Source of the DNA: Adineta steineri
Taxonomy: Eukaryota > Rotifera > Eurotatoria > Adinetida > Adinetidae
Length of the DNA: 64,000 nucleotides
Assembly (NCBI GenBank): GCA_905250115.1
Contig: CAJNOI010000042.1
Span: 549,875 to 613,874 of the forward strand
Direction of reading: 5' to 3'
Position 1 is the first letter of the stretch; each line of letters starts with the position of its first letter. The notes beneath the pieces were generated by a model. It made no database searches. It had not been told where the DNA came from and saw only the letters and a list, made by a program, of their open reading frames with translations. Shown here one piece after another: positions 25,209-38,423 of this stretch. Position numbers and translations under genes: made by a program.

Positions 25209-26287
25209 ATGATTGACAATAACATTACAACGACAGTCGATCTTATACAAACATCAAAATCACTTATAGATGAACTTAGTTTTGTATCACAAAATGTTCT
25301 TATTTATTTACCATTAATCTTTTTCATTTTTGGTCTTATTGGATTTATTGGTAATGTTTTTACTTACCTTCAACCTCAACTTCGTTCAAATACTTCTTGT
25401 ATCTATTTACTTTGTGGATCATTCATTGATATTAGTAGTCTTTCTATTAATTCATTTTCAAGTTATCTTGCATGGCAATTCGGATTTACACTACCATGGT
25501 CTACATCATCTGCTCTTTGCAAACTCAGTTTGTTTCTCTTAGTATTTTTGACACATTTGGCAATAAATTTTCTATGCATGGCTATTATTGATCGATTTGC
25601 CATAACCTGTGATCATACATCATTTATTCGTCGAATAACTCAACTTCGAATAGTACCATGGATGATTGGCCTGACTGTTCTCACCAGTGGTCTTTCTACA
25701 TTGTATGCTCCTATCAATTATGATCTGTCTCCTGCACATATTTGTTTATCGACACAACCAATGTTAACAACTATGTCAAGTATTGTTCTTATTCGTTTAG
25801 TTCCATCAATAACAATGATAACATTTGTTTTACTTACTTATCGAAATGTTCTTCGAAGTCGTGGACGAGTGGTAAGTAACTGAATTAATAAATTTTACAT
25901 CGATGTAATTTTATTTTATGTCAGGGTGATGCAGTTCAACAAAATCGACCAAATCTTCGAAATCAATTTATTGTAACTATATTTGCACAAATTCTAGTAA
26001 CAATTTGCATTACAATACCGTGGATTATAATTCTTTTGTATTCTACATTTAATTCAATTAGTACGAAAACTCCTGTAGAAGTATCGATTATTAACTTTGT
26101 TTTGGGTCTTACTAGTCGCTTTTTTTATTTAAATAATGTCAAAGCATTTTATGTTACAATATTAACATCTCGTGCATTTAGAAAAGCATTTATTAGTGGT
26201 TTGAACAATTTATTTCGTCGTTACATAAGACAACAAATGAATGTATCAATGGTTAATCCATTTACACAAACTAGAAACAAAAACTAA
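25209..26287 (+). CDS. Rhodopsin-like GPCR (duplicated pair, copy 1)
   Basis: Orphan seven-transmembrane receptor. Exons 25209-25871 and 25925-26287 (53 bp intron, phase 0) give 341 residues. The ATG at 25209 is chosen because the paralogue at 55923 starts at the same residue, MIDNNITTTVD. TM1 has GFIGNVF (the class A Asn). TM2 follows LRSNTSCIYLLCGS. A Cys in WSTSSALCKL precedes TM3, which ends in IDRFA in place of DRY. TM7 lies in exon 2 (FVLGLTSRFFYLNNVKAFYV) with a degraded NPxxY. The ligand is unknown; peptide or chemosensory roles are typical of such families. An upstream in-frame ATG at 25125 would add 28 residues. Confidence 0.88.
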
Positions 26288-26892
26288 TGATGTGAAACAT
26301 GACAATATTCCGAGTGACATATATATATGACTGAAGTATTTTTTTTTTGCAAACTTATTTGTTGTATGTGTGTATTAAATGAAGTTTGTGTTTGAGTATG
26401 ATTTTATAATTTAATATTCTTATCATTATAAGAACAAAATATTATTTTCAATAAATATAATTAGAAGAAAAATGTTAAAAACCGAAACTTTTAATTCTTA
26501 TTCGAATTAATGATATTACTCAATAAAAAGCAATTAACAGATTCATAGTTATTATCGTAAAAGATGAGCTTAGTAATATTGAAAGTAATACTTATTCTAA
26601 CTTAACTTCAATTTTTTGCATTGTAATATACATTTATACTACTGATTGTCACGCGTTGATGTTAATAAATATTTTTAATAATAAAGAAATCGAAAATAAA
26701 TCACACAACTATTGAAATAATAATCATGATCAGTACTTAGTCGTAGTCACTGTATTCGATTTCGAAAAATATTTGATAAGAGTATTTATTATATTAGTTT
26801 CAAAACATAAAAAGTCTTCTAATTCATACACCGAATAATATGATATACTAAATGCGTAACATACAACTGTAACAAAAGTTTAGATTACTTAC

Positions 26893-27010
26893 TTGAAGCT
26901 GATGATTATTCAATAATACTATCATATAACGATCTATAGAAGCAAAAGCAAATAACATACTGTATATACTAATTAATATAAACAAGACAAGTTTATGCAA
27001 TGTAGATATG
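26893..27010 (-). pseudogene. GPCR relic with TM3-DRY exon
   Basis: The minus strand reads LFILISIYSMLFAFASIDRY, then MIVLLNNHQLQ and a GTAAGT donor: a TM3 segment with a true IDRY motif. No matching exons follow. The same relic is in the duplicated block at 57606-57720 (IDRYMIILLNHHRRQ). It is a different receptor type from the gene beside it. Confidence 0.55.
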
Positions 27011-27560
27011 ATGTTTGATATTTCATTTATTAATACTTATTTAAAAAATTCGTTTTATATCTTTCCATAATTCTTGGATCAATCAGTGAAGTGTGGACAC
27101 ACAAGCAGACAATTTATGTTTTCAGGACTCTTCTCTACGAAAAAGAGAATATTGTATCTCTTTTATTTATAATTCGAATTATTTTATAATAAAAATTTTA
27201 TCGATTTCCATAACTCCCTGGATTTATGGCGTCTGAAAACACAGGTAAAACTGTGCTTCTAATATATAAAAATCCTTTTCTTCACTTAGCAATATCACAG
27301 ATAATAAAAAGGAAAAATAAGTAAAAATGAACGTAATTTTTAAGCTTAACTAGTTTTTAAAGGAAGTTTATTTTGTTGTCTTATTCTATTAATGCTATTT
27401 TTAATTTCAATAGCTCAAGGTTTCAGAGTAAATGATTATTAGTTTCTAGTGATTTAACAAAATAAGATGAGCAATTCTAAAATACACATTCAATATATTT
27501 ATTAATAAAACAACAAAAGACAACATAAAAGAATATTATATCTGTCATTGAGAGTTTATT
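27011..27560. other. AT-rich spacer
   Basis: No gene was seen. It lies between the GPCR relic and the 3' end of the convergent GPCR gene. Confidence 0.5.
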
Positions 27561-28502
27561 TCATTGAATAGTTTCAATATGAGTATTCATTGGTAAATCT
27601 GGTTGTGGTATAACTTGAACATTGATTTGGTTGTTTCTACGATTATGAAAAATAAAAATATTTTTTCGTAATTGTGGTGTAATATGAATTGTCAATAAAG
27701 CAACAAATATTAAACATATGGATGTGATTAAACCAACTATAGAAAATGTATATGGATACAAATGTCCAATAATAGTATCATATATCATAAAAACTGTTGC
27801 TGGTAAACGCAAACTAGTTAATATTAACATGAGTATAATAATACGTTTAAGAACAGTTAAATCTCGCATATTTCTATGTCGTTGTCTTTTTTCAAGAATA
27901 AATAATGAAACATGTGAAGAATTTCGTATAAATGTTGTTATTCTTATATAAATTATTGCAATGCATATTAATGGAATAAGATAAATCACAATAATATGAT
28001 ATGTTTCAGCAACAAGATTTGTATATGGAACAAGACAATAGTTTTCTGTTGATATTTTTGTATACCAATTTAAAAAAACAGGTGGAAGAAGTATAAGAAT
28101 AGTTAATAACCATTGACAAAAAATCAACTTAATATATAATGAATAAACTACTAGAACTTTGTTCTTATAGAAAACAACACGACATAATCGATAGATTCCA
28201 TGTAAACAATAACTATAATAAATAGCACATGTAAATTCATCGTGAAGTAAACCCCAAAAAATACAAAATTTATGATCGAAAGTTAAAAATCCTGTTGTTA
28301 AATTCGAACAGATCATTATGCATATGGTTAAACATGTAAATATTGAAGCTATACAACTATTTAATGTTAATACTAACGAAATATCATGTAATTTACGACG
28401 ACATTTAATAATAATAATAATAAATATCAATAGAAATATAAGAATACCAAGAAAATTAAAACACCAATCTGTAATTCCTAATATTGTTGCTATTGACGCC
28501 AT
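27561..28502 (-). CDS. Rhodopsin-like GPCR, single exon
   Basis: 313 residues with seven hydrophobic segments at about 11-33, 47-66, 85-105, 123-143, 168-190, 217-240 and 250-275. After TM3 it has YRLCRVVF in place of DRY. TM5 carries a Pro (VIYLIPLICIAIIYI). TM6 follows a basic stretch (RQRHRNMRDLTVLKR) and contains LRLP. The C-terminal tail is short. It shares little with the receptor pair at 25209 and 55923, so it belongs to another bdelloid subfamily. Ligand and coupling are unknown. Confidence 0.8.
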   Translation of the reverse strand: MASIATILGITDWCFNFLGILIFLLIFIIIIIKCRRKLHDISLVLTLNSCIASIFTCLTICIMICSNLTTGFLTFDHKFCIFWGLLHDEFTCAIYYSYCLHGIYRLCRVVFYKNKVLVVYSLYIKLIFCQWLLTILILLPPVFLNWYTKISTENYCLVPYTNLVAETYHIIVIYLIPLICIAIIYIRITTFIRNSSHVSLFILEKRQRHRNMRDLTVLKRIIILMLILTSLRLPATVFMIYDTIIGHLYPYTFSIVGLITSICLIFVALLTIHITPQLRKNIFIFHNRRNNQINVQVIPQPDLPMNTHIETIQ

Positions 28503-30232
28503 TTTAATAAATTCAATAAAAATTTCTCTGATTAATTAATCGATATGTAAGAGTTTGCTATGATTGAACAATCCTCCGTTATTTAAATAAAAAAAAAGTT
28601 TTCAACTGAATTCTCTTTTCTTAAACACGATTATCAATAATAATATTACGCATTTTCAAATATGAATAAGAATATATTTATATTATACAGGATATGTTTT
28701 AGACGCTCGCATTAACTGACATTGACACCAACGTATATCAATAACGCACGACATATCTTAGTAGTCAACTATGTGAATATTTTTTGCCTCGAAATGCATC
28801 TGAATGCGTTTCATATAAAATCTAGAAATCTCCAAAAAAATAATCAAATCCATCACAGATTAAAACTGAGTCACCATCAACAACATTTTTCGATGGTCTT
28901 AGTCTACTTCGGCAGATGGATTGAATTTTATTTTAAACAATGACGATTAGACTTGGACAGATGAACCAGTGATCAGAAGTCGTTCATATTCACAACTGAG
29001 CTATACTAACTCGAAATGTTTTCTCATTGAAAATAAAATATATTTAAACACGAATTTCATCGATTGAATACTTTGTTTGAATAAAATGTAATCTTTTCAA
29101 TGTTAGCACATTTAGTCCATAATATGATTTTTCACTTCTTTTTTCTAAATAATTTTATTATTCTTTTAATAAAATAATATCTATTCTATCGTTTAGTACA
29201 CAGAATTAATATGAAAATTTTTTTCTAATGCACAGGTAATATATTTTAACATCATCTGGACATTCTTTATTAAAAAGTCTATTGAAGTTTAGATAAATAA
29301 AATATACGTAAATCAATAATTTCGATTACACGGTTAATTCATTCAGAGAAGTAATTTTTGGGATACATTCACATTTGATGCACACGAAAGAAACGGGTAC
29401 AAACATGCTCGGGTATATGATTGTATTCCAACACATTAAATGTTTTTGAGGAACTTGTTGAAACGCACATAATTTTTTTTCTGGCTGTGCCTCAACGCGT
29501 TTCGTACTGATGATGCTTTTGGATGCGTCGTAAAAACGTTTTTAACCGCGCTTGGATGAGTTTTGTTGTGAAACTGCATTTCAACGCATCAGTTTTGCGT
29601 TCCGTGATTACATGAGCAAACTTAACACGTACAACTAATACTAATTATTTCCTACATACTCATTATGTACTTATTTGGTCTCAGTGTTTTACGAGCAAAC
29701 AAAATAATTTTAAAATATGATAATACTTGATGATATAATACGAATAGTTTGTAACTTAATGTTCCTAGTGCGATACTCTAGATAATTTTATTTCATTTAA
29801 AAATATCAAATGAATCAATACTGATAACTCTGAATCTAAAAATACATAGTATTTTATAAGATTTTTTTATTATATCTTATGAAATATTTTCATATATTTA
29901 AATTAAATTCAAGTATAATCTGATACAGTAACACTAATAATAATAATAATAACTGTATATCTTAGGTTAGGAGATCTGAAAAACTAAATTCTTCTAGGAC
30001 GCCTATTAATTTACTAAGGTTTATCAATTGAGATTATAGATATTTCAAAAGTATAAAGGTAAAAGAAGTATGAATAATAATATCTGTAGTAATCTAAAAA
30101 GAAAATAAACACAATCGAATATTATTTAAGATGTTTGAATAAAACGAGAAAATAATTTAATAAATAAATATTCTTTCAAATATTAAATAAGGCGCTTGAT
30201 TAGAATTCGATATTTGTGTTTGTTTTTCGATA
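28503..30232. other. Intergenic DNA with repeat fragments
   Basis: 'TGTGAATATTTTTTGCCTCG' and adjoining bases at 28770-28797 recur at 57815-57842, followed in both places by degenerate 'AACGCATTT'-rich sequence; another AACGCGTTT-rich stretch lies at 29455-29610. These are probably remains of one repeat family. No gene was seen. Confidence 0.45.
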
Positions 30233-31224
30233 ATGATATTCTATTTGACTTTATTTAATTTAATATTTATTGTTAATAAAACATGTGGAATGTTAAATAT
30301 TGAATTTGATGTTAAAAATGAATGTTCTGTGCGACTTGAAACAGATCATGGTATTGAAACATGTTTAAATCAACAATGTTCAGATTTTAAAGATCCATGG
30401 AGAGTTATAAATAGTCATATACAAGATGAACCATGTTATTTACATTATTTGAAATTATCATTTACAACATATGATCAATTACTTGTTTTTATTGAATTAC
30501 AACAATCAAGTAATAATCGACTCGAAAATTTTTTTTCAAATGATGAAACTAAACATTGTATGCTTGAGGTTAGAAAGAAAAAGATTTATTTTATTGAAAT
30601 TTATTTTAATTTTAATTCAGATTCAAATTAATAAAATTTATCCATTTAATGAAAATTATTTTCTTTCAGAAGATATGCTTAATAAATTAGGTGGACCAAT
30701 AGGAAAAATCGATATTTTACAAATTGAAATATTAAATTGGTATAATTCAACACGATCTGTTATTCAAATAATTGATAATAATATTGTTGATAGACAACCA
30801 TTTCAACAAATAACGATTTTTTATCCTTGTAATTTTTATCATACAATGGAACGATTAGTTTTAGCAAAATATTTAGCATATCAAGAAAGATCATCTTGTC
30901 CATCACAAATAAATGTTATCAATGGTGATGAATTATTAATATCAAATGATGAAACAATTTATATACAAAAATATAAACCAATTAATACTTTTCAATATGA
31001 TGATTTTAATAAATCATACAATAAATCTGATGATACTAATGATAACAAGAATAAATCTCATCAATCGAATTTATTTGCTAAGGTTAGATTTAAATATTGT
31101 TTTTAAACTAATATAGTTTTTTATTATTATTATTTAGATTTTTATTATATTTATTATAATCATAGGAATATGTCTTTTGTTTGCATATCATTATTATTGT
31201 TCATCTTCACAATCTTCTAATTAA
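30233..31224 (+). CDS. Type I membrane protein of unknown function
   Basis: Exons 30233-30568, 30621-31082 and 31138-31224 join in phase to 294 residues. A signal peptide (FYLTLFNLIFIVNKTCG) leads into an ectodomain with seven or more cysteines (ETCLNQQCSDF, DEPCYLHYL, KHCMLEI, FYPCNFYH, SSCPSQ) and several N-glycosylation sites. A single transmembrane helix (IFIIFIIIIIGICLLFA) and a tail of about a dozen residues follow. I do not recognise the family. The Cys pattern suggests a disulfide-bonded receptor or adhesion ectodomain. Confidence 0.75.
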
Positions 31225-32406
31225 ACAATATATATTCGTTTTTTTAAATAAAATTATTTATATATATAACAGGAACATTTTTTTAAAACGAAATAATATA
31301 TAAAATATAATAAAAAAAACTCATCAATCTGAATATAGATAAATATGTTACAATTTGACAGTAATATTAGTTAGATAACGAGATTAAAACTAGAAAAACC
31401 AATAGTAATGTTTGTTGATTTCATATAGAATAGACAGATTTTATTTCTTTTATTTGATGTAATATAGTAATAAAATAGTCATTGTTATCTATGTGTATAA
31501 TAAAAAAATATATAGTGAAATATGACAACAATATTTATTGTTTATCTAGAAAAAAAAATTCATAGAATCTACAATACAACATGATAATAGATTGAAAGAT
31601 TGATCGAAAGTAGAACAATATATTTGCTTGTATTTCGTTTTTAGAATGATTTTACTAAACATTGAATTTAATTCTTCTTATGAATCTATAATTTGTATGT
31701 TTATTTAATTTATCTACAGAATAGAAATCATTCATAAAAGCTTGTTAGTGCAACTCACATATGTTCGTGTTAAAGACATCTGATGATCTTTAAGTCCTTG
31801 ATCCTCCCTTATTTTTGAAAGAAAACGTATCTGTCAGTATTGGAACTACCTCATAAGTGCTATCGTGGATTTGTTGTGCAATAGTATTTGAAGGATGTGT
31901 CAACTAGCAAACTTGAATTCAAAATTTATGATCACGATTTTTCTGAAGGATGAGTGTGATATATTAAACTATCACTCACACTTATATCCGTTTCAAACCA
32001 TTTTTGGTCATACCCAACAATTTTAATACAGTCTAAGCTATTTTCAGTTATATTTAATTATTTCAAATCATTGGAATGAATGGCTGCCTGGATTTGTATC
32101 CAATAATCTTTGACGTTAGTTGCTACGATCTGTAATGAAGGAGGAGAGCCAGGTACCTTTACTTTAAAACTTACACTCATGATTTTCTTCGCAAATCTCC
32201 ATGAGTTCTACAAAAGAAATTAATTTTGTAGAGAATCTTTAAAATAAATAATATTTTAATACTTTGATATATTTATTCAATTGTAATTATCATACAGAAA
32301 TAAATCAATACTCTATTTGACATAAACTAAAGTAATTCATTGTTCATTGAATACAAAAAATGCATATAATTATACAATATAAAAATCTTTTTTTTCTTGT
32401 TTTCTT
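31225..32406. other. Intergenic DNA between convergent genes
   Basis: AT-rich with a slightly GC-richer part at about 31740-32210. No frame or repeat was recognised. Confidence 0.45.
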
Positions 32407-32949
32407 TTAAATAGTTGTATGAGATGAATGTTGTGATCTTTTTCTATAAGGCCAAGATTGTTGTCGATGTTCAATACATGAACATAAATGACATGTTCCA
32501 CATAAAGCAAATATATTTAATAAACAACTTATTGGTAAACTAATTTTATATAATAAATGACTTGGTGTTATTATTAACCAAATATAATTATGTTGAAAAT
32601 AAATTGAAGTTTTTAATGATAAAAATATTTGTGAATCAATTGGTAAAACATTTGTTATTATTAAAAGAAGTGATATTATTGTTGTACCCAATAACATTGA
32701 AAATAAAAATATCATAAAACAAAGTATAATTATTCTTGCAAACCATATTCCATAAAAATTTATTGAAAATATTAATATACTTACAATACCTAAAAATACA
32801 ATTTCATATTCACATTCAAAATTATATTTTTCTTTTCGTAAACGATGAACATTATTTGCATAAAGTAATACATTCACTAATAAAAATAAACAATAAACTG
32901 TTAATAAAAGTCGGGTGACAAATGGAGATGTTTGACGATCGTAACCCAT
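32407..32949 (-). CDS. Four-helix membrane protein of unknown function
   Basis: Single exon, 180 residues. Hydrophobic segments lie at about 11-29, 49-70, 72-98 and 122-150, with a short loop HRLRKEKYNFECE after the first. The tail has a Cys cluster (CGTCHLCSC) and is basic and Ser-rich, perhaps palmitoylated and cytoplasmic. The layout resembles small tetraspan families such as MARVEL-like proteins, but no diagnostic motif is present. Confidence 0.65.
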   Translation of the reverse strand: MGYDRQTSPFVTRLLLTVYCLFLLVNVLLYANNVHRLRKEKYNFECEYEIVFLGIVSILIFSINFYGIWFARIIILCFMIFLFSMLLGTTIISLLLIITNVLPIDSQIFLSLKTSIYFQHNYIWLIITPSHLLYKISLPISCLLNIFALCGTCHLCSCIEHRQQSWPYRKRSQHSSHTTI

Positions 32950-34711
32950 TTAATCAAAATAATAGATTAATTTACAAATATTTATATAATAAAATATTTT
33001 TTACTTTTATGATTGTCATATAATATTATTATAGAGAAGAAGAAGAAGAAAGAAAAAAAAGATTTTTCTATCTATTTTCACTTGTTTTTCCTAAATATAG
33101 ATCATTGTGAATGAGTGAGAGAAAACAATAAAAAGACAATCTATTTATATCAAGAAAAAAAGATAAGGAAATGAAGGATTTTTTTTATCTTTATATTATA
33201 TTATATAAATGTAAGATTTAATTGGATTTTACTCAGAAACAAAGAAAAAAGTCAAATTACTTTTTCGATGTCATTCAACAAAAAAAAAGTATTATTCATT
33301 ACAAATGAAATCTAATCTATACTTATCAAATAGATTTAATAAGAATAATTAAACAAATTAATTCGAATCTGTATTATCAACTATTACGTCATTGATTTTT
33401 AACCTCTTATGTATAATCAATTATCAACTTTTGTGAACTCCTCTTTCTCTTATTTATGTAATCATTAGTATTTTTTATATAAAACGGATCTTTAGACAAA
33501 AATCCTTCATTGTTTAGATTTGTATATAAAGTTCTGTCTAACGAACAACACAATTTCAAAATTCACTTTTCTATAAGAGAAAAGTTTATAAGGACTATAT
33601 TAATTTCGAGCGATCCTTCCTCCTCCACGTGACATGATCAGTCGTTATTATTAACCAACTTCTCCTTCCTCTAAACTGGATAACGTATAACACTTAAATA
33701 ACCCCATTTTCAAAATATCTTCTTTCTTTTCATATTTAGAAAAAATACACTTATACAATAACGTTTTATTATCAGAACTATAGAAAATATAGAATTCTTT
33801 ATTCAAAAATATTAGATTTATATCTTCCAATCATATACGAATTATTTATAGAGGAACTTATTTCGTATCTTATATATTTGTCATCTGTAAATTTGGTAAT
33901 TATTTTAAATGAAAATGAGAAATCTACGAAAAACTCTATCGAATATTTATTTTTCTATTTATGTAAATTATTTATCTCTTCATAATTCATATACAGAATG
34001 AATTGATTAGAAATAAATATAAGATTTTAATGATTGATTTTTAAGAAAAAAAAATATTTTTCTTATCGAAATGTTTTGAAAAGAATTTTATTGTTTAGTA
34101 AATCACCCACGTATTATTAATATATAATAATAATAATGAGTCGATAAGGTATTATTCATATGTTAAATAAAAAGAAGAAAAAGTAGATGACGTCTTTTTT
34201 TGTTTTCTATAGACAATGACTGAATAGAAATCATTGACTTTTGATTTATGTAAACATATATACACTTGTCATTGTTATTTCGACAATAGTTAACATTATT
34301 TATTGATATGAAAACAAAGAAAAAGTCAAGTTTTCTTTTAGAAAAATATGATTTGTTTATATTAAACAGATGTCAAATATTTTGATAATATTATCAAAAA
34401 TTAAACTTTTATTCGAAATTTAAATATCTTTAGATATTATTTACTAAAAAAATCTTTTACAAATTGAAGAAAAAGAAGTTTATTTTGTTATGAAAATATC
34501 TCGGATATGATAAATATATATATAATCGTAATAAAAGAAAAAAAACCTTTGTACCACGGGGCGTTTATCCACACATTATATGCATGATCAAATAATATGA
34601 TTTTTTTTCCTGTCAATTATCATGTAATAGTATATATAGTTTAGTTATAAGGTAGTCAACCATACCATACGTAAAACATAATCGATCATTATATTGGTTT
34701 TGAAATCAAAC
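32950..34711. other. AT-rich intergenic region between divergent genes
   Basis: Shared upstream region of the minus gene at 32407 and the plus gene at 34712. Long A and T runs occur; no frame or repeat of note was seen. Confidence 0.45.
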
Positions 34712-35273
34712 ATGCCTTTAGTAATGAATACAGTTAGTAATATGTTCAGTCGTAAAAATAAAACAAAAACATCGAAACGAGCACCACGTCGTAAGTTTTT
34801 TTATTTAATTATTTTCTAATTTTTATTCAAATTATTTTGTTGAATATAAAAAACTAGAAGCTCCAGCAAGTACAAGTCTTCGATGTTATCCATTGCGACT
34901 TGGTCCTGGTGTTGAATTAATTTCAACAATTCATGAATTAATGGAAGATATTGGTGTTCAATCATTATTTATTTTAAGTTGTATTGGAACATTATCACAA
35001 TGTACATTAAATTCTCGTCAATTAAATAAAAAAGAATATGATATTATTTCACTTAGTGGAACATTTGATAGTGAATCTCATAATTTAATGGGATCATTTG
35101 CTGATCCACAAACAGGTGCATTAATTGGTGGACGAGTTCATTCTTTAACTATTCATTCAACATGTGAATTAATGTTAGCTGAACCACTTGATTGTATATT
35201 TTCTCGAGCATTTGATGCTCGGACTGGAGAAAATGAACTTGTTGTTAGAAGAAAACTTTTAACTGATCCATAG
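34712..35273 (+). CDS. PPC (DUF296) domain protein with a basic AT-hook-like leader
   Basis: Exons 34712-34790 and 34858-35273 join in phase to 164 residues. The first exon is a basic leader (FSRKNKTKTSKRAPR) that could touch the DNA minor groove. The rest is a PPC/DUF296 fold: LRLGPGVELISTIHELM, LFILSCIGTLSQCTL, YDIISLSGTF, the typical HNLMGSFADPQTGALIGG core, then VHSLTIHSTCELML. PPC domains are best known from plant AHL nuclear proteins and small prokaryotic proteins, where they form trimers. A role as a nuclear DNA-associated protein is inferred. The leader lacks a canonical RGRP hook. Confidence 0.85.
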
Positions 35274-37558
35274 AGGAAAAAAAAGAAAAAAAATACTTTT
35301 CTTTTTTGTTTTTGTTTTTAAATTTATTATGTACAAATTAATTTTTTATTCATAATTAGTTTTTCTTTCTTTAAATAAATATTTTTATTTATATTTTTAT
35401 TTTCTAAACAATAATTAACAAAAATATTTTGATTTTTTTTCATTTATTTTAACTATTATTATGTTTATTAGTTTGTTTATGATGAATAATATCCTTGATA
35501 TATATATATACGATTACTCTTTTATTTTCTTTACTCATATTTAAGTATAGATGACATTAATCAAAATAATTTCTTTCCCAATCATCGATCAATGGCGCTC
35601 TTTCTCTTCACCTAGATTTTCTTTTTCTCTATTAACAAAACAGACGTATTAAAACATATCATTTACTATTTCATAATTCGAATTGATCGATACAACCAAA
35701 AACAATAGATTTACATAATAACATATCATAATTAGTTAACATTATTTTTCTATTTCGTAATTAGACTGAAATATTCTTTAACTCGACAGAGTTACTTCTG
35801 AAATCATTGACATCCGATTGATATTAAAAATATTGAAATCAAGAGTAATATTCCTTTCAGATTTATACAAACATATTTTGTGTATCGAAATAGAAAAAAA
35901 TTAATGTAATTCATTTTATGAATATGATTAAATTAAAAAAAACGTGATGTCATTAGTAGTTAATGAGAAATATATCATACCTTTTTTTGTTTTTATTCAA
36001 CTATATACATAGTATAGATATATATATATCAGTATTTACAGTAAAAATCTGGAACAAAATATTCTCTTAAGATATGTTTAGACTGTTTTTTGTCAGTAAG
36101 ACATTTTAAGATATACAAAAGCAAAGTTTTTCATAAGATAAAACAAATAACATCTGTTAAATATCAACATATATCGATTTACGTCATTCCCATTGAAAAT
36201 ATTAGTTGATTACATCAAATCATATCTTCCTCTTTTCTTTTCGCAATGCAATAAGTCAATCATATTTTGAAACATAAAAATATCGATGATTTATTCATAC
36301 TCATTAGAAAATAGAAAACGTCGTTTATTTTGAACAAAACAAATGTATATATGCACTGACTCGTCATTTACTTTTTTCTAAAGAATCAGATTGTATGATT
36401 ATTTACGACGTTAAAATGTTTATATTAGACGAAATTACGTTATAAATACGGTTATCTCATTTGATTTATCTCAAGATAGAAAATTATTACGCTATTAAAT
36501 TTGATTAAAATAAATAATCGACTCATTAGAAATCTTTCGTGATTATTAAGTAGAAATATATTTTCTATTTTTCGTTGAATAATATTATGATATTTATGCC
36601 TCTATTATATTAACTAGGCAGGAAGAAAGAGAAACAAATATTTTTCATATGAATAACATGTGTAAATAGATTACAAGTGCATTTACTTATTTTAATCATA
36701 CTATTACAAATAAATTCTTATATAAATATATATTGAAGGATTAGAAAAAATAATTGTTACAACCCTATTGAAAGAAACAATAATAGAAAATAAAACTTAT
36801 TCTCTTTCTAATCATTTTATCCACATGTAAATGATCGAAAATAATATTATATTCTCTAGAATTGAATTGCGTTTATCTTATATCAACAGATTATCGAGTT
36901 ATGTAAAAATAAGAGATATCTTAAAGAATGGAGATAGATAACGTTTCCAAGTCTTTTTCTCTTATCAATATGATCTATAAGCAAAAAGAAAAAGTAATAT
37001 TTAGAGTATTATTACAAAAGTTTCCATTGATTATTAATAAGTTGCATATTATTTAATAAGATCTCTTTCATTACGGAGTGAGTATTTTTTGAATAACTTT
37101 TGATAGAAACAAGGTTAGAAAAGCATCGAAGTGTATATTTCAGGGTTTCTTCAGCTGTTTCTTGTAAGATTTTCAATATTAGTAAAATCGATTAGAGACG
37201 ATTAGATGTCTCTTCATTTGCTCTTTGTAACGGTAAAAAATCTTAGTTCTCTATCTTGTTTCTATGAAAGGTTACTTAAAAAATATTCATTACCATTCAT
37301 TATTAGCTGAAATATGATCGAATGGCATAGAAAAATTTTCTCTTACAAACCATATCGAGAGAACGTTTTTTTGAAAGAAAATCAGAACCTCTGCCGCAAC
37401 TTTTGGACTTCGCTAATTAATATGACGATTAGTTTTATTCTTTATGTTTAAAATTTCATTTTTTTGAATCTGTAAATATATTTATTTTTATAAAATAAAT
37501 CAAAAATCAACAAGTATGAAATATATATTCGTTAGTTAAAAATCAAATTTGTTTAGTA
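35274..37558. other. AT-rich intergenic DNA between convergent genes
   Basis: More than 2 kb with no credible frame, repeat array or RNA gene. It is mostly short A/T runs, with a TATATA stretch near 35500. Confidence 0.5.
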
Positions 37559-38423
37559 TTATAATTTTGATTTAGTTCCTTTATTGACAAATTTCATAAT
37601 AGCTTCAACAAATTCTTCCGTTGTCCATCGTTGTGTTAAAGTATCAAGTTCATGTTGATTAACTTCATAAAGTTTTTGAATATACCATTTTTGTATTAAT
37701 GCTTTACTTGCCAATAAACTTCCTTTTGGTAATGATAAAATTTGTTGACAAATTTTTTCTTTTTCTTGTTCAAAAGAATTCTTTTGAATAATTTGTGTAA
37801 CTAATCCTCTTTGTTGTGCTTCTTGAGCATTTAATTTTTTATCAAATAAAAGAATATCTTTCGCATGAAGTGAACCCATTAAATTTGGAAAAGTAAATGA
37901 TGAACAACCTTCAGCTGATTGTGCTGTACGTGTAAATGGTAAATTAAATGTTGAAGATGATGAAGCATAAACTCCATCAAATAATCCTAATGTTGATACA
38001 GATATTCCAACAGCTGGTCCATTAATAAATGCAATAAGAATTTTCGAAAAATTTATAAAACTTTCAATAAATTTTTTTAAACGATCTTTTCCTTCATTCA
38101 TGGCTGTTTCTATATCAGCTGTATCTGATAACTAATGTTTGTTTTTTTTAATAAGAAAAATCTTATACATAGAATAAAACTAAACTTACAAAAGATTTCG
38201 CAGGATCAGTTAAATCAGTCCCGGATGAATAAAATTTTCCTTTTCCAGTTATTGAAAGAAGAATTAATTGTTCATCTTTATTTGCTTGATTTAATATTTG
38301 TGTTATATTATCATACATATCACTATTGATTGCATTATATTTATCTGGTCGATTAAGAACCAGTTCCCAATGTAATGGACTTTTTTTTATTAATTCAATA
38401 TATTTACAACTTGTTTTATTCAT
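37559..38423 (-). CDS. ECI2-like: Peroxisomal delta3,delta2-enoyl-CoA isomerase
   Basis: Crotonase-fold enzyme that shifts cis/trans-3 double bonds to trans-2 so that unsaturated acyl-CoAs can enter beta-oxidation. Exons 38190-38423 and 37559-38131 (58 bp intron) give 268 residues. The start is set at MNKTSCKYIEL; an upstream ATG at 38441 would add six basic residues. Crotonase features are LNRPDKYNAI, the oxyanion-hole segments GKGKFYSSGTDL and NGPAVGISV, and the FTRTAQSAEGCSSFTFP region with the catalytic Glu seen in ECI2. The C-terminus is SKL, a perfect PTS1 peroxisome signal. The N-terminal ACBP domain of vertebrate ECI2 is absent. Confidence 0.92.

Larger units (their letters stand above)
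23040..27010 (+). repeat. Segmental duplication, copy 1 (with 54165-57720)
   Basis: Collinear similarity with 54165-57720 over non-coding flanks, the GPCR gene and a downstream GPCR relic. Shared stretches include 'GTGAATCCTACGAG' and 'ACAAGCAGAAGAAAAGCGTG'. Copy 1 carries extra DNA at about 24320-24845. Both receptor genes stay open, so the duplication kept coding function. Confidence 0.85.

Noticed and set aside
29440-29610. CTGATGA and GTTTC near each other at about 29505-29525, as a second hammerhead
   Set aside because: The motifs are in incompatible orientations and no helix II lies between them.
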